Origin: Aliivibrio fischeri
GTDB lineage: Bacteria; Pseudomonadota; Gammaproteobacteria; Enterobacterales; Vibrionaceae
Direction: 5' to 3'
Assembly: GCA_038993745.2 (NCBI GenBank)
Contig: CP160630.1
Span: forward strand, 310,001 to 374,000
Length of the DNA: 64,000 nt
Below, one piece after another: positions 9,611 to 19,351 of the stretch (positions within the stretch are counted from its first letter, which is position 1; each line of letters starts with the position of its first letter). The notes beneath the pieces are model-generated. The model did not search any database. It was not told the origin of the DNA and was given only the letters and a program-made list of their open reading frames with translations. The translations under genes were made by a program, and so were the position numbers.

Positions 9611-10737
9611 TTATATGTATTGAAGAACAAGACGATTCCAAACTCTCTTTTGATGTTCAAATTGCATTTTTATTTGTTTATGTTGGACATTTAAAAGTGC
9701 TAATTCATATTTTTTCGATAACGTGTCTTTTTTATTCTCGATTAACTGCTTTTTTGAATCGTAGTATTCAGCCATCCTTTCAATTAATGCGTCATACTCA
9801 GCTTCTAAATGCTCTTTAATTGCATGGTAATTATGTAATGTAGCAATTTTACTTTCTGCTTTTTTACGTAACATGAGCGCTTTGGCTTTTCTATTTTTGC
9901 TTGTGGACTAACACGAAGTTTATGAGCTAGGCCTAGCAATGAGCAGGTTTTAATAAACCATTTTGTTGGATCATATTGCCACCAGTAAATTCCATTTCGG
10001 TAGTCATTTTCAAAAATGTGGTGGTAATTATGATAGCCTTCACCAAAAGTGAAAATAGCTAAAAATCCGTTATCTCGAGCTGTATTTTTTTCTGTATAAG
10101 GTTGAGATCCCCAGATGTGAGCTAATGAGTTAATAAAGAACGTTGTGTGATGACTTAATGTTAGACGAACAGCTCCTACCATTAATAGCATGCCTATGAT
10201 ATCGCCATAGATAACGCCTAATAATAGAGGTACGCTAATATTCATTATAAGCGCTAAGACAATATAGTGTTTGTGTTGCCACATGAGGATATTGTCTTTT
10301 TGTAAATCTCGACAGTTGCCATAATCGTCATAGGTAGCTGGTTTATAATGACGTAGCATCCAACCAATATGAGAGAACCAAAAACCACGCTTAGCTGAGT
10401 AGGGGTCTTTGTCATTATCATCAACATGACGATGATGAATACGATGATCAGATGACCAATGAAGTGCGCTATTTTGTAATGCAAAAGCCCCACCTAGAGC
10501 AAAAATGAAACGTAATGCTGGATGGGCGTTATATGCTTTGTGCGACCATAAACGGTGATAACCAGCAGTTATGGATAGGTTACAGAAGCTAAAAGTTAAA
10601 AGTAACCAGATCCAATGTTCACTGCCTAGTGGATTGTAATAAGCATAAATAGGGGTCGCAACAAATGCGAGTAGGAAGCTAGATGTAAAAATAAATACAT
10701 TTAGCCAAATAATTGATGGTTTGGTTCCTTGATTCAT
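9611..10737 (-). pseudogene. acyl-CoA/fatty-acid desaturase, frameshifted near C-terminus
   Basis: Membrane-bound delta-9-type fatty acid desaturase, about 375 residues when restored. The three His boxes of the diiron centre are present: HRLWSH, HRIHHRHVDD and, near residue 240, EGYHNYHH. Hydrophobic segments flank them. After KIEK the frame breaks in a T run at 9887-9890 (A run in the gene). One added base restores AKALMLRKKAESKIATL and a charged, helical tail that ends at 9611. The tail therefore belongs to this gene rather than being a separate 87-residue protein. The role is introduction of a double bond to keep membranes fluid in the cold, and the gene stands alone. Confidence 0.85.
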
Positions 10738-10869
10738 TTTGTAATATCCATTTAAGCGTACAGTTGTGCGCTAGAATAGTTTGAGATTAAATTATAGTCA
10801 AGAACAGACATTTAAGAATATGTAACAAATGCGATATAATTCAAGTCGAATTAAGTTTAGGGAAACAAC

Positions 10870-11106
10870 ATGAAAATCTCATTTTCTGAAGGGGATATTA
10901 TTGCTAATCAACGTGAGATAGTTATTCGATTAAGCAATAAATCAAGAACAACTCTACAAGCCGAAGTGGATGCAATTACTTTAATTGGTGGAGCAAATGT
11001 TATTAATGCTGTAGGCAGTGGTGCAAAATGGTCAGTTAAGCTAGATGATGAAGTGCAACTGCAACAATTGGCCGAAGAGATCGGTATTGCAGTTGAATAC
11101 TATTAA
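10870..11106 (+). CDS. small conserved Vibrionaceae protein (possibly DUF3389)
   Basis: A 78-residue soluble protein, preceded by a good ribosome site (GGGAAAC). It has a compact alpha/beta appearance with no signal peptide or membrane segment. The pattern VDAITLIGGANVINAVGSGA followed by WSVKLDDE resembles the small Vibrio family I recall as DUF3389, but I cannot confirm that number. Function unknown. It is convergent with the GGDEF gene, 9 bases apart. Confidence 0.6.
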   Translation: MKISFSEGDIIANQREIVIRLSNKSRTTLQAEVDAITLIGGANVINAVGSGAKWSVKLDDEVQLQQLAEEIGIAVEYY

Positions 11107-11115
11107 TTGACAATA

Positions 11116-12351
11116 TTAATCCTCAGGTGAAACAATTTGGTTTTTCCCTTGTTGTTTCGCTTGATACATATTCTTGTCCGCCGTTTGAATCAAGGATTCA
11201 ATATTACAATTACTAGTTTGACACTGGCTTATGCCAATACTGGCAGTTACGATGTGGTGATGATCAGAAAATTGATATACTTCTAATTCACATTTTTTTA
11301 AAATGGTTGTGGCAATAGCTTTTGCTTGTTTCAAACTATGATTTGAAAGAAAAACAATAAATTCTTCTCCCCCCCAGCGACCGACAATACCCGATTCGCC
11401 AACGGCTTTTTTACATAAATTAGCAAAACGGACGATCACTTCATCACCTGAAGCGTGCCCAAATTGATCATTAATCCATTTAAAATCATCAATATCGATG
11501 AGCAAGCAGATTTCAGAACAAGTGTCACTATCGATGATTTTTTGGTTAAGCTTTTCAGTTATCGCTCTGCGATTAAATAGACCTGTTAAGTCATCATGTG
11601 ATGCTTGATATTCTATTTGACGTTCAAGATGGTATTTTTCAGTCACATCAATAATTGAGGTCTGTATTGCCGGTAGGCCTCCCCAATCAATGACACTTTC
11701 AAATAGTTGAAAATAACGAGTTTGACCGTCAAAGCAGATGTTTTCAACAACATCATTGGTTGAGGTTAATTCTTTTGAGATCAGTTGTTGATATAGATTG
11801 CGAGCATTTTTTTGGTTGTACTCAGGTATAAGGCACATAAAACTATCTAATGCCATCACTTCTGCCACAGAGTTTGCTTTTATTAGAGCAACAAAAGCAG
11901 GATTTACCATTAGTGGTTTGAAATCTCTATGAACCAGAATGCCTTGTAATGAATGCCAAATAAGATCTTTGTATTTCTGCTCCTGCTCAAGGATTTGTTG
12001 GTTAGCCTGATCAATCGTTGACATATCAATTACTGTAATTTGTAGTGCAGGCGACCCTTGCCATTCAACAACATGATCGACAGTCAATACAGAAAAAATT
12101 CTGCCTTGAGTATCTTGGTTAACGTATGAACGGACTTTAGGTGTTTCTTTACCTTGCATAACATCATTATAAGCTTGTTGGGCTATTTGATGGTATTTTG
12201 GATCGATAATATCGAATAACGAACTAAGGTTCATCACCTCTTGAGCTGATTCGAAACCAAACAGTTGTGCGTATTTTTCATCAACAAATAGCGGAGTGAA
12301 ATCTCGATGAATAACGACGCCATACATTGAGTCTATATGGATTGGTTTCAT
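11116..12351 (-). CDS. diguanylate cyclase with two PAS domains
   Basis: Cytoplasmic protein of 411 residues without membrane segments. Two PAS-like sensor domains occupy about residues 1-125 and 130-240; they share 'G.(l/v)(v)HRDF.P' (residues 11-20 and 137-146), showing internal duplication. The GGDEF domain starts at DDLTGLFNRRA, and the active site reads GRWGGEEFIVFLS (GGEEF), which is compatible with c-di-GMP synthesis. No obvious RXXD inhibitory site directly precedes it. No EAL domain is present. The signal perceived by the PAS domains is unknown. Confidence 0.9.
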   Translation of the reverse strand: MKPIHIDSMYGVVIHRDFTPLFVDEKYAQLFGFESAQEVMNLSSLFDIIDPKYHQIAQQAYNDVMQGKETPKVRSYVNQDTQGRIFSVLTVDHVVEWQGSPALQITVIDMSTIDQANQQILEQEQKYKDLIWHSLQGILVHRDFKPLMVNPAFVALIKANSVAEVMALDSFMCLIPEYNQKNARNLYQQLISKELTSTNDVVENICFDGQTRYFQLFESVIDWGGLPAIQTSIIDVTEKYHLERQIEYQASHDDLTGLFNRRAITEKLNQKIIDSDTCSEICLLIDIDDFKWINDQFGHASGDEVIVRFANLCKKAVGESGIVGRWGGEEFIVFLSNHSLKQAKAIATTILKKCELEVYQFSDHHHIVTASIGISQCQTSNCNIESLIQTADKNMYQAKQQGKNQIVSPED

Positions 12352-12558
12352 GGAATACCTTAGAACGTGAATCAGTGACCTATATGGTATACCTTTATGA
12401 GAAATAAGGGAAATTTACGAGCTACATTAGTGAGATAGGTAATGATACTACTATCATTATGCAGTTTTTATGTGATCAAAAAGGAGTTTTAAGAGATTTT
12501 TTGAAACCTAGGCGCTAATAAGATCTCGGAAGTATTTTCATTTTCGACAGATACAAAA

Positions 12559-12585
12559 AAGGCATCATCTTTCGACAATGCCTTC
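12559..12585 (-). terminator. terminator of the tRNA transcript
   Basis: On the minus strand AAGGCAT pairs with ATGCCTT around a 12-nt loop and is followed by a T run, a few bases past the CCA end of tRNA-Asp. Confidence 0.8.
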
Positions 12586-12592
12586 GTTGTAG

Positions 12593-12669
12593 TGGCGGAG
12601 CGGACGGGACTCGAACCCGCGACCCCCGGCGTGACAGGCCGGTATTCTAACCAACTGAACTACCGCTCC
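12593..12669 (-). tRNA. tRNA-Asp (GTC)
   Basis: A 77-nt cloverleaf read on the minus strand. It has acceptor GGAGCGG pairing with CCGCTCC (read 5'-3' at the 3' end as CCGTCCGCTCC), D-arm AGTTCAGTTGG, anticodon loop CTGTCAC with anticodon GTC, T-arm GGGTTCGAGTCCC and an encoded CCA. It is nearly identical to E. coli tRNA-Asp and lies 39 bases downstream of tRNA-Ser, probably in one transcript. Confidence 0.97.
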
Positions 12670-12708
12670 AATTTTTTGAAACCCAGACTCTATCTGAATC
12701 TCGAAAAG

Positions 12709-12799
12709 TGGCGGAGGGATAGGGATTTGAACCCTAGAAGGGCTATTAACCCTTGCCGGTTTTCAAGACCGGTGCTTTCGACCACTCAGCCATCCCTCC
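12709..12799 (-). tRNA. tRNA-Ser (TGA)
   Basis: A 91-nt class II tRNA on the minus strand. The acceptor GGAGGGA pairs with the 3' TCCCTCC, the anticodon loop is CTTGAAA with anticodon TGA, the long variable arm is GCAAGGGTTAATAGCCCTTC, the T-arm is GGGTTCAAATCCC and CCA is encoded. It is the first gene of the Ser-Asp tRNA pair. Confidence 0.97.
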
Positions 12800-12881
12800 A
12801 ACGCGGTGAATAATAGTAATCTTTAGTTTTTAAGTAAAGTACTTTTTTGAAAAAAGAGTTTAAGCGTTTAAAAAATAAACG

Positions 12882-13379
12882 TTATTCTGCATTTTTCTCA
12901 ACATCGACTAAATAATCGCCTTCTAACCAGTTTCTACCAATAAGTAATTTATAGTCGAGCTTACTGCGATCACGTAAGTTAACAGCTACTTTCTTTTCTT
13001 CACCATTGAATCGTAAATGCATGCGTACTGCGTATCGACGTTCTACACCTTGTGCATTTCGGATTTTGCTTACTTTAATGATTCGTCCAGTATGTTCTTT
13101 TGCAACGTTGTCTTCGTTATAAGTTGTGAACTTAACAGTATCACCAAGATGATCACGCATATCATCACTTTCATCTTCTTGGTTTATTATTTGGATATTG
13201 GTTGCGTGAATTGACGTTGTTGCTGCACCTGTATCGATACGAGCTTCATAATCGGTATTAAGTTCATCAACGTGAATAGTTTCAATTTGTCCAACAATGG
13301 TTTTATTTGAACAGCTCTCATGAGCAAAAACAGAAGATGATAGTAACAATAGACTAATAGATAAAATGATTTTGTTCAT
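12882..13379 (-). CDS. periplasmic RimK-type zinc/aspartic protease-like protein
   Basis: A 165-residue exported protein of the 'ATP-dependent zinc protease' (PF05618) group, which has a retroviral-aspartic-protease-like fold. The signal peptide ends at SVFA. The motif ARIDTGAATTSIHA carries the Asp-Thr-Gly of the fold; KLLIGRNWLEGDYLVDV is the conserved C-terminal block. ATG 13379 is chosen because AAGG lies upstream and it starts the signal peptide directly; longer starts add residues before it. A lipoprotein paralogue lies at 21164-21805. Family members accompany glutamate-ligase (RimK-like) genes in other genomes; none is seen here. Confidence 0.8.
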   Translation of the reverse strand: MNKIILSISLLLLSSSVFAHESCSNKTIVGQIETIHVDELNTDYEARIDTGAATTSIHATNIQIINQEDESDDMRDHLGDTVKFTTYNEDNVAKEHTGRIIKVSKIRNAQGVERRYAVRMHLRFNGEEKKVAVNLRDRSKLDYKLLIGRNWLEGDYLVDVEKNAE

Positions 13380-13483
13380 AACAACCTTTATGTAAGTAAA
13401 AATAAAGTTCAATAAGGGTGAAGTGTAGACGCTTATTTTGGAAAGGAGTTCAGGTTTGTGTAAAAAGTTTGAACAACAAATAT

Positions 13484-13514
13484 AAAAAAGGCGATAACTA
13501 TCGCTATCGCCTTA
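13484..13514 (-). terminator. Rho-independent terminator of terC
   Basis: Read on the minus strand, AAGGCGATA pairs with TATCGCCTT around an 8-nt loop and is followed by a T run, 11 bases past the terC stop codon. Confidence 0.85.
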
Positions 13515-13524
13515 AAAGTTTCTT

Positions 13525-14481
13525 TTAATCTTGTATTTCTTGTTGCTGAGAACGGTTTTTATAGATAGAACCGATAATCGCTAAGGTAATGATTGCAACG
13601 ATAGTTAATAATGAGATAACCGTTGGAACTTCGTATTTTGTACCAACCAAGAACATTTTTATACCGATAAAGCTCAGTATGAATGCCAATGCAGGTTGTA
13701 GGTAGCAGAATTTATCAAGCATGCCTTGAAGAACAAAATACAATGAACGTAAACCCAATAGTGCAAACACATTTGCAGCAAAAACCAAGAAAGGTTCTTG
13801 TGTAATCGCAAAAATTGCAGGAATTGAGTCTAAAGCGAACATAATATCAGTAAACATAATTACAATAACCACTAGTAATAGAGGTGTTGCAATTGTTTTT
13901 CCGCTTACTTTAGCAAACAGTTGATTGCCATGGTATTTGTCATCAAATGGGATGTGCTTTTTAAAGAACATAACTAATTTTGATGATGCAAAATCACTGT
14001 TTTCTTCTGTATCTGCAAACCACAACTTCACACCAGTAATGATTAGGAATACAGCAAAAATGTATAGGATCCAGTGGTACTGAGCTAATAATTCAGCACC
14101 AACAAAAATCATTACTGCACGTAAAGCAAGGGCACCAATAATACCCCATAACAGAATACGTGGACGGCTTGATTCAGGGACAGCAAATTGACTAAAAATT
14201 AATGCGAAAACAAACAGGTTATCGACACTTAACATTTTTTCAAGCAAATAGCCGGTAAGGAAAGCAACACTAGCATCGGTGCGTGTATAACTACTTTCTG
14301 GAGCCATTAATGGCCAGTAAAGATAAATGACAGCACAAAAAACAAATGCAAGAGCAAACCAGAATAAAGACCAAACTAATGCTTTTTTAAGGCTTGGTGT
14401 ATCTTTTCTTGTTTGAAATAGATCAAGAGCGAACATAGCGAGAACAACGAAACCAAAAAGTTCCCAAGTTAACGGTGACAT
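13525..14481 (-). CDS. TerC/Alx family membrane protein
   Basis: Integral membrane protein of 318 residues, TerC family (Alx-like). It has about nine membrane segments with the family's acidic intramembrane motifs: FLTGYLLEKMLSVDNLFVFA near residue 88 and FTDIMFALDSIPAIFA near residue 210. Family members are linked to manganese export and pH or metal homeostasis. The long leader carries what looks like a yybP-ykoY Mn2+ riboswitch, supporting manganese-responsive control. AGGAAT lies just upstream of the ATG. Confidence 0.9.
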   Translation of the reverse strand: MSPLTWELFGFVVLAMFALDLFQTRKDTPSLKKALVWSLFWFALAFVFCAVIYLYWPLMAPESSYTRTDASVAFLTGYLLEKMLSVDNLFVFALIFSQFAVPESSRPRILLWGIIGALALRAVMIFVGAELLAQYHWILYIFAVFLIITGVKLWFADTEENSDFASSKLVMFFKKHIPFDDKYHGNQLFAKVSGKTIATPLLLVVIVIMFTDIMFALDSIPAIFAITQEPFLVFAANVFALLGLRSLYFVLQGMLDKFCYLQPALAFILSFIGIKMFLVGTKYEVPTVISLLTIVAIITLAIIGSIYKNRSQQQEIQD

Positions 14482-14567
14482 AAGTATTCCTTAAATAGAG
14501 GCGAAAGGAATAGGCATGAATAAAGAGCATAGACCTTCCACCACAAACAATAAAAATTAATGTTATG

Positions 14568-14698
14568 GTTTTGGTCTTGTCAAAGCGATTGGCAACCTTT
14601 GCCCACTTACAGATACCGGAAGCCAAAGCTTCGGGATGACGATATCTGAACAAGATTAAGTATTAAATCTTGTGACTACTCCCCAATGATCTGGATAG
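14568..14698 (-). ncRNA. yybP-ykoY (Mn2+) riboswitch in the terC leader
   Basis: Read on the minus strand, the leader contains the conserved opening GGGGAGTAGTC (at 14684-14694), a GC-rich hairpin arm (CCGAAGCTTTGGCTTCCGG), and the closing part GCAAAGGTTGCC...GACAAGACC ending near 14573. These elements and their order match the yybP-ykoY class found before alx/terC and mntP genes. It is followed by about 90 bases to the terC start, where the expression platform should lie. I assign it by motif recognition; a covariance-model search (RF00080) would decide. Confidence 0.75.
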
Positions 14699-14869
14699 TA
14701 ATCCCGATCCTTAAATAATTCAAACAAAAAATAGTCGTAGGAAATTTATTTATCGAGAAAATTGATAATAAGCTGAAAGTTAGGAGGAAATCACAAACTT
14801 TTTTTTATGTTTTTAACATTTATGTCGATAATAAAAAAGGTAACTAAATTTAATAGAATATGGTGTCGG

Positions 14870-16038
14870 ATGAATTGGATTCAAATAGCAGTCGTAGGAT
14901 TGTTAATTTTACTCGCAATTGTATGTATCAATTTTTTCTTTGCGAATCAAAAACAGAAGAAGATAGAAAAAAGAAAAGAGCTTGAAGAGAGTTCGTATCG
15001 TCGTGCGCTTGCAGAAGCTCGAGCAGCAGAAAGACAAGAGCGGGTATATAAAGCGCAAACCGGTCATATTTCAACTCAACTCTTTTTAGCTAAAGAAGCA
15101 GAAATGAGTAATTTTGAAGAAGCGCTACATTGGTATGAAATGGCAGCCAATTTAAACAACAGTATTGCTATTCGTTCTGTTATTCGTTTATGTGATAGTC
15201 GTCGTGATAACCCTGAGCTAAGAGAGAAATCAACATTTTGGGGGAAAGTGGTAGCGGCTGAAGAAGGTGGGCCTGAGGATAAATTAGCGCTTGGTATTGC
15301 GTTTTTACAAGGTAAAGGCGTTGAGGCCAATATTGAAAAAGGCATTGCGTTAATAACAGAAGCCGCAGAAGCGAATCATATTCCAGCGCAATTGTTTATT
15401 GCCGATTGGTATGTTGCAGAAGCAAACCCACAACCGAATGCAAAATTAGCCGCGGAATGGAATCTACGAGCAGCGATGCTTGATAATGTTGAAGCGCAGA
15501 TCCGTATCGGTAAGCAATATGCTGAAGGGAGAGGTGTTGCTGTGGATCCGAAGAAAGCAACATATTGGTTAGAAGTTGCAGCTGAATCTGGTGATGCTAA
15601 AGCACAATACTTCGCTGGTGAAATGGGGGCTGATACCAATGAAAAAGGTAATTCAATAGCCTATATCTGGTTATGGCTTGCTGCTAAAATGGCATTGAAG
15701 CCGCAGTTTCTCGACGAGATCATGTCGGGCATTTAGTCGGGGTTGATGCGGTAATTGGATTGCAAAGTATGGCAAAACCACTTTATGAAAAGATGAGTAA
15801 AGGTAAGCTTAAAAAGCACGCCATCATTAAATCTTTGGATAAGCTGTATCAACGAGAAAGTTATTTTCCTGATGAGAATGAATTTATGGTTGGAGAAGAG
15901 TCAAATACTTCAGCGACTGAAAATGAGATTACAGCAGACAATGCAGAAAATGTAGTTTCAGTAACAGAAACAAAAGAAGAAATAAAAGAGCCAATGAATT
16001 TTAGCCAAACTAAAATGGATAGTGGGACTAAGTTTTAA
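14870..16038 (+). pseudogene. Sel1-repeat (TPR-like) membrane-anchored protein, frameshifted
   Basis: About 389 residues when restored. An N-terminal membrane anchor (IQIAVVGLLILLAIVCINFF) is followed by a charged coiled region and then Sel1-like repeats ('A..lG..y..G.gv......A..w...Aa'), for example LALGIAFLQGKGVEANIEKG and IRIGKQYAEGRGVAVDPKKA. The frame breaks at the A run 15686-15689. One added base gives GIEAAVSRRDHVGHLVGVDA and a Glu/Thr-rich tail to 16038. Start 14870 is preferred because the membrane segment follows at once; an upstream ATG at 14807 is possible. Sel1 proteins usually act as adaptors for protein contacts. A terminator follows. Confidence 0.75.
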
Positions 16039-16051
16039 TTCTCCATGTGTA

Positions 16052-16080
16052 AAAGGAGCGCCAAGTGCGCTCCTTTTTTA
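16052..16080 (+). terminator. Rho-independent terminator
   Basis: A 9-bp stem, AAGGAGCGC with GCGCTCCTT, and a 5-nt loop followed by five T residues after the Sel1-repeat gene. Confidence 0.9.
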
Positions 16081-16098
16081 TATGTTTAATAAAGAGAG

Positions 16099-16991
16099 TT
16101 AATCATTCATTTCAAATAAAATAGGGCAATGATCACTCAGTTGATATTTTTTGACGTCGCTTTCCATAAATTGTTGCTGAGTCACTTGGAAAGAACGATT
16201 CGAGATATTTGTAATGCCGTGATCGATCAAACGAGTGAATGTTGTGTACTTAGGCCAGTCTCGTTTCCATTGTTTAACTGTGCAGCGTGCTTTTGTATCT
16301 TCAGTTAGTAATAATGGTGTATCAGAAGTATTGTTCTTTATATTCTTCCATAACCAGCTTCTCGGGTGCGCAAGAGTATGATTGAAATCCCCTAAAATTA
16401 GATACTTTTCATTATTGGCTTCACGAGAGTTAATCCATTCTATTACCTCATCGGTTTGTTGTTTTAACGTCGAACACGAATAGTTTTTCTTCTTTTGTCC
16501 TAAACATCCGGATTTTAGATGCACAGATAAAAGGTGCACAGGGCGTGATGGTTTGCCTATATTAGCCACAATATAGGTAGCGTAGCGTAACTTGCTGGTT
16601 TTTTCTTTGGTAATAATGAAAAATCATTAGGATCTATAACAGGAATTGACTGATGAACGGCGAAACCTGTGTACTGATTTATGTCAGTAAATTGAAGTTT
16701 CGAGTTCAAAGAACGATCAGAGAGAAAGATTTTATAATCATTTCCCACTATTTTTTGGATTGCTTCTTTTGAATCGACTTCTTGAAAAGCTAAAATTTTG
16801 CTATTTGATTGCGAAAAATAAAAATTTAGTTGTTCAAAATCTTGTTGACTTCGATCTGATGAGCGAAATTTTTCAGAAGGCGAAAGCGTTAACCATTCCA
16901 TATTCCATGTCGATAATGTGATCGCATAGCTTGAAAATGTACTAAAAGTAAGCATTAAAAAAATCAGTGTTCGAGTAATTCGTTGATTCAT
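16099..16991 (-). pseudogene. secreted endonuclease/exonuclease/phosphatase-family protein, frameshifted
   Basis: About 297 residues when restored. The signal peptide ends near SSYA. The mature protein shows the EEP fold motifs: STWNMEWL (Asn), AFQEVDS (catalytic Glu), the LLSVHLKSGC block, YLILGDFNH (Asp/Asn) and the terminal LSDHCPILFE (Asp-His). The frame breaks at the T run 16599-16604; one added base joins KKK to TSKLRYATYIVANIGKP. Start ATG 16991 is supported by GGAGG four bases upstream. It may be a nuclease or a phosphodiesterase/phosphatase; motifs alone do not tell. It is divergent from nrdD. Confidence 0.83.
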
Positions 16992-17131
16992 AAGTCCTCC
17001 AGAAATCGCAAGCAGTTTAATTAAAAATTTACCACTTAGCACACAAAAAAATGTTTCATTTTCATACATTGCAACGAAAGTGAGAACAATCTTAAAGCAG
17101 TGGTGAAAGTAGAATCACCCATAAAATTAGA

Positions 17132-17145
17132 TTGATCTAGATCAA
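17132..17145 (+). promoter_or_regulatory. FNR/CRP-type binding site upstream of nrdD
   Basis: TTGATCTAGATCAA is a perfect match to the FNR consensus TTGAT-N4-ATCAA and is fully palindromic. It lies about 87 bases before the nrdD start, which fits activation of anaerobic ribonucleotide reductase by FNR. It could also affect the divergent nuclease-like gene. Confidence 0.8.
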
Positions 17146-17173
17146 AGTATTTTGTTCTCAGATCGAGCCTAAT

Positions 17174-17189
17174 ACACCACATCTTGTGT
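17174..17189 (+). promoter_or_regulatory. possible NrdR box
   Basis: The 16-mer ACACCACATCTTGTGT is an imperfect palindrome matching 13 of 16 positions of the NrdR box as I recall it (acaCwAtATaTwgtgt), 42 bases before the nrdD start. NrdR boxes usually occur in pairs; I do not see a convincing second copy, so this is tentative. Confidence 0.4.
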
Positions 17190-17231
17190 TGCCTAGTTCA
17201 ACACCCCCACTATTTAGTATTTGGAGTCACT

Positions 17232-19351
17232 GTGAATATAACTGTAATCAAGCGAGATGGAAGTCGCGCAGCATATAAAAGTTCTCGTATAATTGACGCT
17301 GTAAAAGGTGCTTCAGAGCAGGTGACTCCTGAGATAGAGAGTTACGCTAAATTAGTTGCTCATGCTGTTGAGATTGCATTACAGGGACAACAAGAAGTGG
17401 GCATTCGCCAGATCCAAGAACTGGTTGAAAACGAATTAATGCAAGGACCACATAAAGTACTTGCTCGTGCTTATATTGAATATCGCCATGATAGAGATAT
17501 TGCTCGTGAAAAAATCAGCGTACTAAATAAGGAAATTAGTGGCCTGATTGAACAAAGCAATGCTGAGCTACTGAATGAAAACGCGAATAAAGACGGTAAA
17601 GTGATTCCAACTCAACGTGATTTATTAGCGGGTATTGTGGCTAAGCACTACGCAACTCGTCATATTTTACCTCGTGATATTGTACAAGCGCACGAACGTG
17701 GTGAAATTCATTACCACGATTTAGATTACGCACCATTTTTCCCAATGTTTAACTGTATGCTGATTGATTTAAAAGGCATGTTAACGGGTGGCTTTAAAAT
17801 GGGTAATGCGGAAATTGATACACCAAAATCAATTGCAACCGCAACTGCTGTAACGGCACAAATTATTGCACAAGTAGCAAGTCATATTTATGGCGGAACT
17901 ACGATCAACCGTATTGATGAAATTTTAGCGCCTTACGTAACTGTGAGTTATGAAAAAGCGTTAAAGCTTGCTGAAAAGTGGGGCATTCCTGATGCTGAAG
18001 CTTTTGCTCAAGCTCAAACAGAAAAAGAGTGTTATGACGCATTCCAATCGCTTGAATACGAAGTAAACACATTACATACAGCAAATGGACAAACACCATT
18101 TGTAACATTTGGCTTTGGTTTAGGTACGAGCTGGGAATCTAAACTGATCCAGCGCTCTATTTTAGAAAACCGTATTGCTGGCCTAGGTAAAAACCGTAAA
18201 ACAGCGGTATTCCCTAAATTAGTATTTGCGATTCGTGATGGACTAAACCATAAAAAGCAGATCCAAACTACGATATTAAACAATTAGCATTAGAATGTGC
18301 GTCAAAACGCATGTACCCAGATATCCTTAACTATGACAAAGTAGTTGAAGTGACGGGTTCATTTAAAACGCCAATGGGTTGTCGTAGCTTCCTAGATTTA
18401 TATGAAGAGAACGGTGAGCAAATTCACGATGGTCGTAATAACCTAGGTGTTGTTAGCTTAAACCTACCTCGCGTTGCGATTGAAGCAAAAGGTGATGTAG
18501 ATACATTCTATAAACTGCTTGATGAGCGTTTAGTGCTATGTCGTCGTGCGCTAGAATCACGTATTTCTCGTTTAGAAGGTGTTAAAGCTCGTGTTGCTCC
18601 AATCCTTTATATGGAAGGGGCGTGTGGTGTTCGTCTAAAACCAGATGATGACATCATTAATATCTTTAAAAATGGTCGAGCATCTGTATCGCTTGGTTAC
18701 ATTGGCGTGCATGAAACAATTGAAGCACTATTTGGTAGTGATGATCATCTATATGACAATGCAGAGCTTCAAGTTAAAGCATTAGAGATTATTCAGTACC
18801 TAAAAGATGCAGTTCAAGTATGGACAAAAGAAACTGGCTTTGGCTTTAGCTTGTATGGTACTCCAAGTGAAAACTTATGTTCTCGTTTCTGTAAGCTTGA
18901 TAACACACAATTTGGTGTGATTGATAAAGTGACAGATAAAGGCTACTACACAAACAGTTTCCACTTAGATGTACAGAAGAAAGTGAATCCTTACGATAAG
19001 ATTGACTTTGAAATGCCATACCCAGAAATCTCAAGTGGTGGCTTCATTTGTTATGGTGAATTCCCTAACATGCAACGTAACATTGAAGCATTAGAAAACG
19101 TATGGGATTACAGCTATACGCGTGTTCCTTATTACGGCACAAATACACCGATCGATGAGTGCTACGAATGTGGTTATAACGGTGAATTTGAATGTACAAG
19201 TAAAGGCTTCACTTGTCCTAAATGTGGCAATCATGATTCAACGAAAGTATCAGTAACACGTCGTGTGTGTGGTTATTTAGGTAGCCCTGATGCACGTCCA
19301 TTTAACTTCGGTAAACAAGAAGAAGTTCAACGTCGAGTGAAACATTTATAA
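17232..19351 (+). pseudogene. nrdD: anaerobic ribonucleoside-triphosphate reductase, frameshifted
   Basis: Glycyl-radical class III ribonucleotide reductase, which makes dNTPs without oxygen; about 706 residues when restored. The N-terminal ATP-cone (ITVIKRDGSRAAYKSSRIID) is followed by the large barrel domain, the zinc site CYECGYNG...CPKCG and the glycyl radical motif RRVCGYLGSPDARPFNFGKQ at the C-terminus. The frame breaks in the A run 18252-18256. One added A restores HKKADPNYDIKQLALECASK, and both halves are otherwise full length and well conserved. The start is GTG 17232 with GGAG five bases upstream. The FNR site ahead and nrdG behind (1-base overlap) show an anaerobically induced operon. 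Confidence 0.93.

Noticed and set aside
9611..9874. Separate 87-residue coiled protein downstream of the desaturase
   Set aside because: One added base in the A run near 9888 joins it to the desaturase as a helical C-terminal tail. Its only ATG lies within the desaturase frame, and no ribosome site was found.
12592..12813. Open frame of 73 codons on the plus strand across the tRNA genes
   Set aside because: It is the antisense reading of tRNA-Asp and tRNA-Ser. The 'ERTGLEPATPGVTGR' type of peptide is a well-known artefact of annotation over tRNA genes.
14423..14653. Open frame of 76 codons on the minus strand upstream of terC
   Set aside because: It runs through the riboswitch aptamer and leader into terC in another frame. 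Its composition follows the conserved RNA motifs rather than a protein.
17232..19351. Programmed ribosomal frameshifting or a split nrdD
   Set aside because: The break is a plain A run without a slippery heptamer plus pseudoknot. Eighteen other breaks of the same sign occur in unrelated genes, so a sequencing cause is simpler.
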